Part shown: positions 60,114-64,000 of the stretch, in pieces
Layout: every line of letters starts with the position of its first letter
Position numbering within the stretch: position 1 is the first letter of the stretch
Origin: Petrosia ficiformis
Lineage: Eukaryota; Porifera; Demospongiae; Haplosclerida; Petrosiidae
NCBI GenBank assembly: GCA_947044365.1
Contig: OX345637.1
Location: forward strand, 11,094,076-11,158,075
Length of the DNA: 64,000 bases
Reading direction: 5' to 3'
Notes under the pieces: model-generated
What the model was told of the DNA's origin: nothing
The model's input: the letters and a program-made list of their open reading frames with translations, nothing else
The model's database searches: none
Translations under genes and position numbers: made by a program

Positions 60114-60263
60114 TTTTATTGCTTTAATATTTCGTATATAATTTTGTTTCCTATGGGCTATCCTGGCTTTATGTGGAATTAATATGCGTTGCAAGGCTGC
60201 GCGGCGCCGCCTATGAGTAGCCCCTCCTCCTTTTTCATAAATGCTTTTAATTAAGGATCAGTC

Positions 60264-60473
60264 TAGTCTCGTTCCCAGACTCCACCCCTTTTTGAGATCG
60301 GACGGCGGGGAGAGAGTCTGGTCTATCGAGCAAACATTTTTGTTCCAGTGCAGTTTTGCATACCAACACCTGCAACAACATTCCAGAGCTGGGACAAAAA
60401 TGTTTGCTCGATAGACCAGACTCTCTCCCCGCTGTCTAATATCAAAAAGGGGTGGAGTCTGGGAACGAGACTA
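60264..60473. mobile_element. TAGTCT-ended foldback element, 210 bp
   Basis: Two inverted arms of about 90 bp starting TAGTCTCGTTCCCAGACTCC, separated by about 40 bp. Flanked by GGATCAGTC (60255-60263) and GAATCAGTC (60474-60482), a 9-bp duplication with one change. No coding capacity. Confidence 0.85.
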
Positions 60474-60611
60474 GAATCAGTCTAGAAGCACAATTGGAAA
60501 TTGCTTTACTGGCCCATCCTCTTTGGAATGCTAGTCCATAGGGCAGTTTACTAGCTCGTGGAGCCTTCCTAGAAATTTCTCTATAATAGCTAGTTCATTA
60601 CAGTAGCAAGA

Positions 60612-61060
60612 AGGTTTTTCAGTTATTAGAAAAGTTGAGCATTTGCTTTTGGATAGTGCGAATGCCAAGGAAGTTGTCATACCTGATGAAATACACACAT
60701 TTTATAATGCTGACATTGATTTTGAAAAGTTGGAGCTGCAACTACAATTGTTACCGGATGTAATAAAAGCAGTACCACTACAAGGCATTGCAAGTTACCA
60801 AAGTCCAGACTATCTGTGATGTTTTTTAAGAACAGTCGAGTCTTCAGGTGATGTTATCAGAAATACACAAGCTGATTTTGATATTTTTAACAGTACCAAT
60901 TACAACAGCAACTGCAGAATGCAGCTTTTCAGCTTTGAGGCGCGTCAAAACTTACCTTCGCAATTCAGTGACTCAGCAGCGTTTGAACCACTGTTTAATT
61001 CTTCATGTTCATCGAGAAAAAAAAACAGATACTCTAAACCTTACACACTGCAAATATTAA
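60612..61060 (+). pseudogene. hAT transposase remnant, C-terminal part
   Basis: A first piece in one frame (60612-60820, VIRKVEHLLLDSANAKEV, ending at TGA) and then, after a frameshift, TTATAECSFSALRRVKTYLR (about 60897-60956), the hAT C-terminal dimerisation core, and a stop at 61058-61060. The same core is present at 80-130 in the window. Broken by the frameshift; terminal repeats were not found. Confidence 0.75.
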
Positions 61061-61627
61061 ATTGTTAAAATAACCAATTTATTGGTTAGTACAGCTGCAA
61101 GGAATAGCATAAATTTCAATATAGTTTGTGATACAGGTTGTTGTGGCTATATACATGATGCAGTGCAGAAGTTGCCCAGGAATTCATTGAAAAGTACAAT
61201 TGAATTAATTGAATGTATAGGTGAATGATTAGGCATGTAATAACATGGCTTGTTGTGCATGCCCCCCCCCCCCCCCCCCCAACTTCCTACTCCACTGGGT
61301 TGGATAATCACATGAATTCTTTTGGGTCTGATCTGCAGATTTTTATGTCAAAATGGAAGCACACGCTAACCAAACTCTCTATATTAATTAATCTAGGTTT
61401 TTTTACCCACCACTATAAATCATGTCAGTGGCATAACGAAGGTTGCACACTAGCCCAGTCAATTATAATTGGTGCAAATATGTCAAACTGTGAACAAAAC
61501 AATTGAGACTACACTACATGAATAATTAATAACATGAGCGCACAAAGAAAATTTCATATATACTGCCTATCCATTACCAACACTCTGGCTACTCCACATG
61601 TGTGGACAAGACTGTAACTGTCCACAG

Positions 61628-61659
<32 letters not shown>

Positions 61660-62177
61660 GATTTTATTTGTGTGAACACAACCTGATTTTCATCACCTGC
61701 ATATATAGTCAACTTCGCCACCAGGTCAATGAGCCACAAGGTTAATTAAATGGTACACAAGAGTTTATTTAGTAATTTACATAGGTGAGCATATAATCAT
61801 ATTATCAAGTTAAATACTGTAGTATATAGTTTATACTGAAGGTATTTAATTCCCCATTCCATCTTCATTGGAATGGCGAATTGCATATCTGGCAGTGTCT
61901 AGAGAGGTAGTTTACTTTTAAGGGATGTCACAGGGGTGCAGCATAGTTTTGTTTTTTAAGCACAACCAAAGTATGTATAATCTCGCTTTTGAGGCACTAA
62001 ACATGTCTTCAATAATCATAGATGAGAGTTAGCAACTATGTGTCATTTTTTCTGCTGCTAAATGTGATGTCACTAGTGCTCACATTGATATAAACCAATA
62101 CCGTACATATTGTATGGCCTGCAACAAACATTCCTGTGATAAGAAAGGAATAGTTCTGTAGACGTGTAACTTTCTAG
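61061..62177. other. Intergenic, simple repeats, no gene seen
   Basis: A homopolymer C run at about 61262-61280 and a (TA)n run at 61629-61655. 61065-61120 resembles 15285-15340 and 15530-15600 (TTATTGGTTAGTACAGCTGC type). The frames at 61225-61506 and 61554-61739 derive from low-complexity sequence. Confidence 0.55.
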
Positions 62178-62493
62178 TAGTGATGCACCGATAATTGGAT
62201 TGGTAATCAGTATCGGTCATTATTGGTCATTATTTTTAGTATCGGTATCGGTTATTTCTGAAAGATGTAACCAATATTGTAAAAAGTGTACCAATAATGT
62301 CATTTCTTGCCATTAATTGCTTTTATGATACTCATAATTATTGAGAAAATGATCTTTTTCGTTGAAAGAATGAGAAACCAGTACGTAGATATAGCTAATA
62401 TCAGATCGGTATCGGTTATCAGTACATACGTGTATCTAAAATAATTATCGGTTTATCATAATATTGGTAAAATCTCTTATCGGTGCATCACTA
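62178..62493. mobile_element. hAT-type MITE, 316 bp, with perfect 8-bp duplication
   Basis: Ends TAGTGATGCACCGATAA and its inverse, flanked by CTTTCTAG (62170-62177 and 62494-62501). The interior has repeated ATCGGTATCGGTT motifs on both sides. The perfect duplication suggests a fairly recent insertion. No coding capacity. Confidence 0.88.
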
Positions 62494-64000
62494 CTTTCTA
62501 GTACTACAGCAAAATGTTTGAGAACAATCAACCACAATGTTCTTTTAGTTATTCAATAAAGTAAATGTACTATACATTACGTTATACATGACATAATATT
62601 ATACCGTAGATATCTACTGGTTTCTGATTCATCTGCAGTATATACACGTCACCACATGGATGCACGTGTCTTTTTGGAGGTGTGGCTAGAATGCTGGGTA
62701 AGTGTTGTTTGTTTGTTTGTCAGAAAATCGTATATAATTATATATATATATAGCAAGATATATGAGAAAAAAGAGAATCACAGGCTTATAGGTAGGAGAA
62801 GGTTTCAGATAATTTTTACTACATGTAAGTCTAGGATTAGATGTTTTCAGGTTTAACCCCAAAAAATACCCCCCAAAGAGGGAAAACTCTTTTCGGGTTT
62901 AAGCCGTTTTCTCCCCGAATTAATTTAACATCATCTGTTGAAGAATAGATGTCTAGCACTCTTTTCTAACTCAATCGCTACTTAGAAAAGCCTAACAAAC
63001 ACTCCTAAAGCAATATTTCAGCTGACCATGTGCTCAAAATTATGGGCGTGGACATAAATTATTTAATTAACCGTGAAAAATTAATTTGATGCAAAAATTA
63101 CCCGAAATTTTATATTTAAATTTAATAACAACCCAAAAAGCACCTGAAAAACCTTGTCACCATTTAACCCGATTTTTACCCCCCAAATTTCAAAAAAAAA
63201 TAAAACCCAAAAACTTCTAAGCCTATCTACATGTTATGAAAATGTGGATCATCAATGAATGCAATGACAAACATAGTGTAGTCATGTAAAACTAATAGTT
63301 TCGAGTGCTAACGTGCACAACTACCTCCACCAACAATATTTCTTGAACTCCCCTTTTCAAACTTCTGACTACGGGCCTGAATCCACCTATGATTGCTTTG
63401 TGGTGATCATTATCCACTGAGAAGACTTTTATACTTTGGTTAATAGTTGTTGCATAATATTCCCAGCACAGCAGCTGAAACAGTTATTAGATTTTGTATC
63501 ACTTTCTATTCTCCAGTCTCTTGCACTCATAGTTTCAATAGGGAGTTATAGACACTATCGTTTCAGAAGATATACTTTAAAACTCCACTAACAGACTTAA
63601 TATTACAACAATATGAACTAGATACTAAGAAGATGTTTGACATACAGTTAGTCTGCCTTTGCTTACCATTATAGCTGTCGGAGCTAACTAATAATTATTG
63701 ATTTGGTATGCAGTCGTGAACTGTATACGATTTCTTTAGTTCACTTGTATACAGGCTTTAATTTGACATACACTGTACATGTACTGCTGATAAGCCCTGC
63801 ATAGCAATTACTGACTTGTATTAAGAGTTAGAAACTGCGTCACCTCTGCTATGTCATAAACTGTTTAATTAATTAATTATGGCATATCTAAGCATACAAT
63901 GAAATATTAAGTAGTTGTATAGCAAAGAAATCTAAACTTTCACAAAATGTAGCTGCACTCACTGTGAAGTAGAAAATTGGAGGAAGTTTTAGAGTGAAAT
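62494..64000. other. Intergenic to end of window, no gene seen
   Basis: 62850-63220 has repeated ACCCCAAAAA / TACCCCCCAAA phrases and a weak inverted arrangement, possibly a decayed element. The last 35 bases match 35736-35770 (GTAGAAAATTGGAGGAAG here), indicating that a dispersed repeat runs out of the window. Confidence 0.5.

Overview
Organism and character: this is AT-rich eukaryotic DNA with GT-AG introns of 118-187 bp, TATA-box promoters, minisatellites and many DNA transposons. The only intact genes are animal-type haem peroxidases. Small introns, AT-richness and metazoan-style hAT, CACTG-type and LINE remnants fit an early-branching animal, possibly a demosponge such as Amphimedon; the species is inferred, not proven. 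Core content: five apparently intact two-exon haem peroxidase genes of 896-913 residues. PxA (3494-6338, -), PxB (7772-10627, -), PxC (18168-21096, +), PxD (28372-31285, -) and PxE (49378-52271, -). Each has a 76-nt exon 1 encoding a signal peptide, an intron in the same place and phase, a long exon 2 carrying a pro-region, the peroxidase domain and a roughly 165-residue C-terminal tail I do not recognise. A sixth copy (37960-41290) is a pseudogene split by a CACTG-type DNA transposon, and two short relics lie at 2735-3170 and 27835-27965. Layout: 0-3.2 kb is transposon and minisatellite; 3.5-12.5 kb is the tandem PxA/PxB unit; 12.7-18.1 kb is MITEs plus the upstream flank of PxC; 18.2-21.1 kb PxC; 21.1-28.3 kb repeats; 28.4-31.3 kb PxD; 31.3-37.9 kb PxD upstream flank, an inverted copy of PxB flank, a microsatellite and a LINE fragment; 38-44 kb the split pseudogene and its flank; 44-49 kb nested repeats; 49.4-52.3 kb PxE; 52.3-57.9 kb PxE upstream flank with MITEs; 58-64 kb LINE, hAT and foldback remnants with no host gene seen. 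How it fits together: flanks as well as genes are duplicated, in direct and inverted orientation. PxA/PxB form one subgroup; PxC/PxD/PxE share homologous upstream flanks and form another, with signs of gene conversion between subgroups. Several transposons can be delimited exactly because a paralogous copy of the same flank elsewhere in the window preserves the empty site. No multi-gene pathway was seen. The most unusual items are the change at the haem-linking glutamate position in four of five peroxidases, the conserved unrecognised tail, and a TAGTCT-ended transposon group with 9-bp duplications, one member of which carries a RecQ-like helicase fragment. All similarity statements are by eye.
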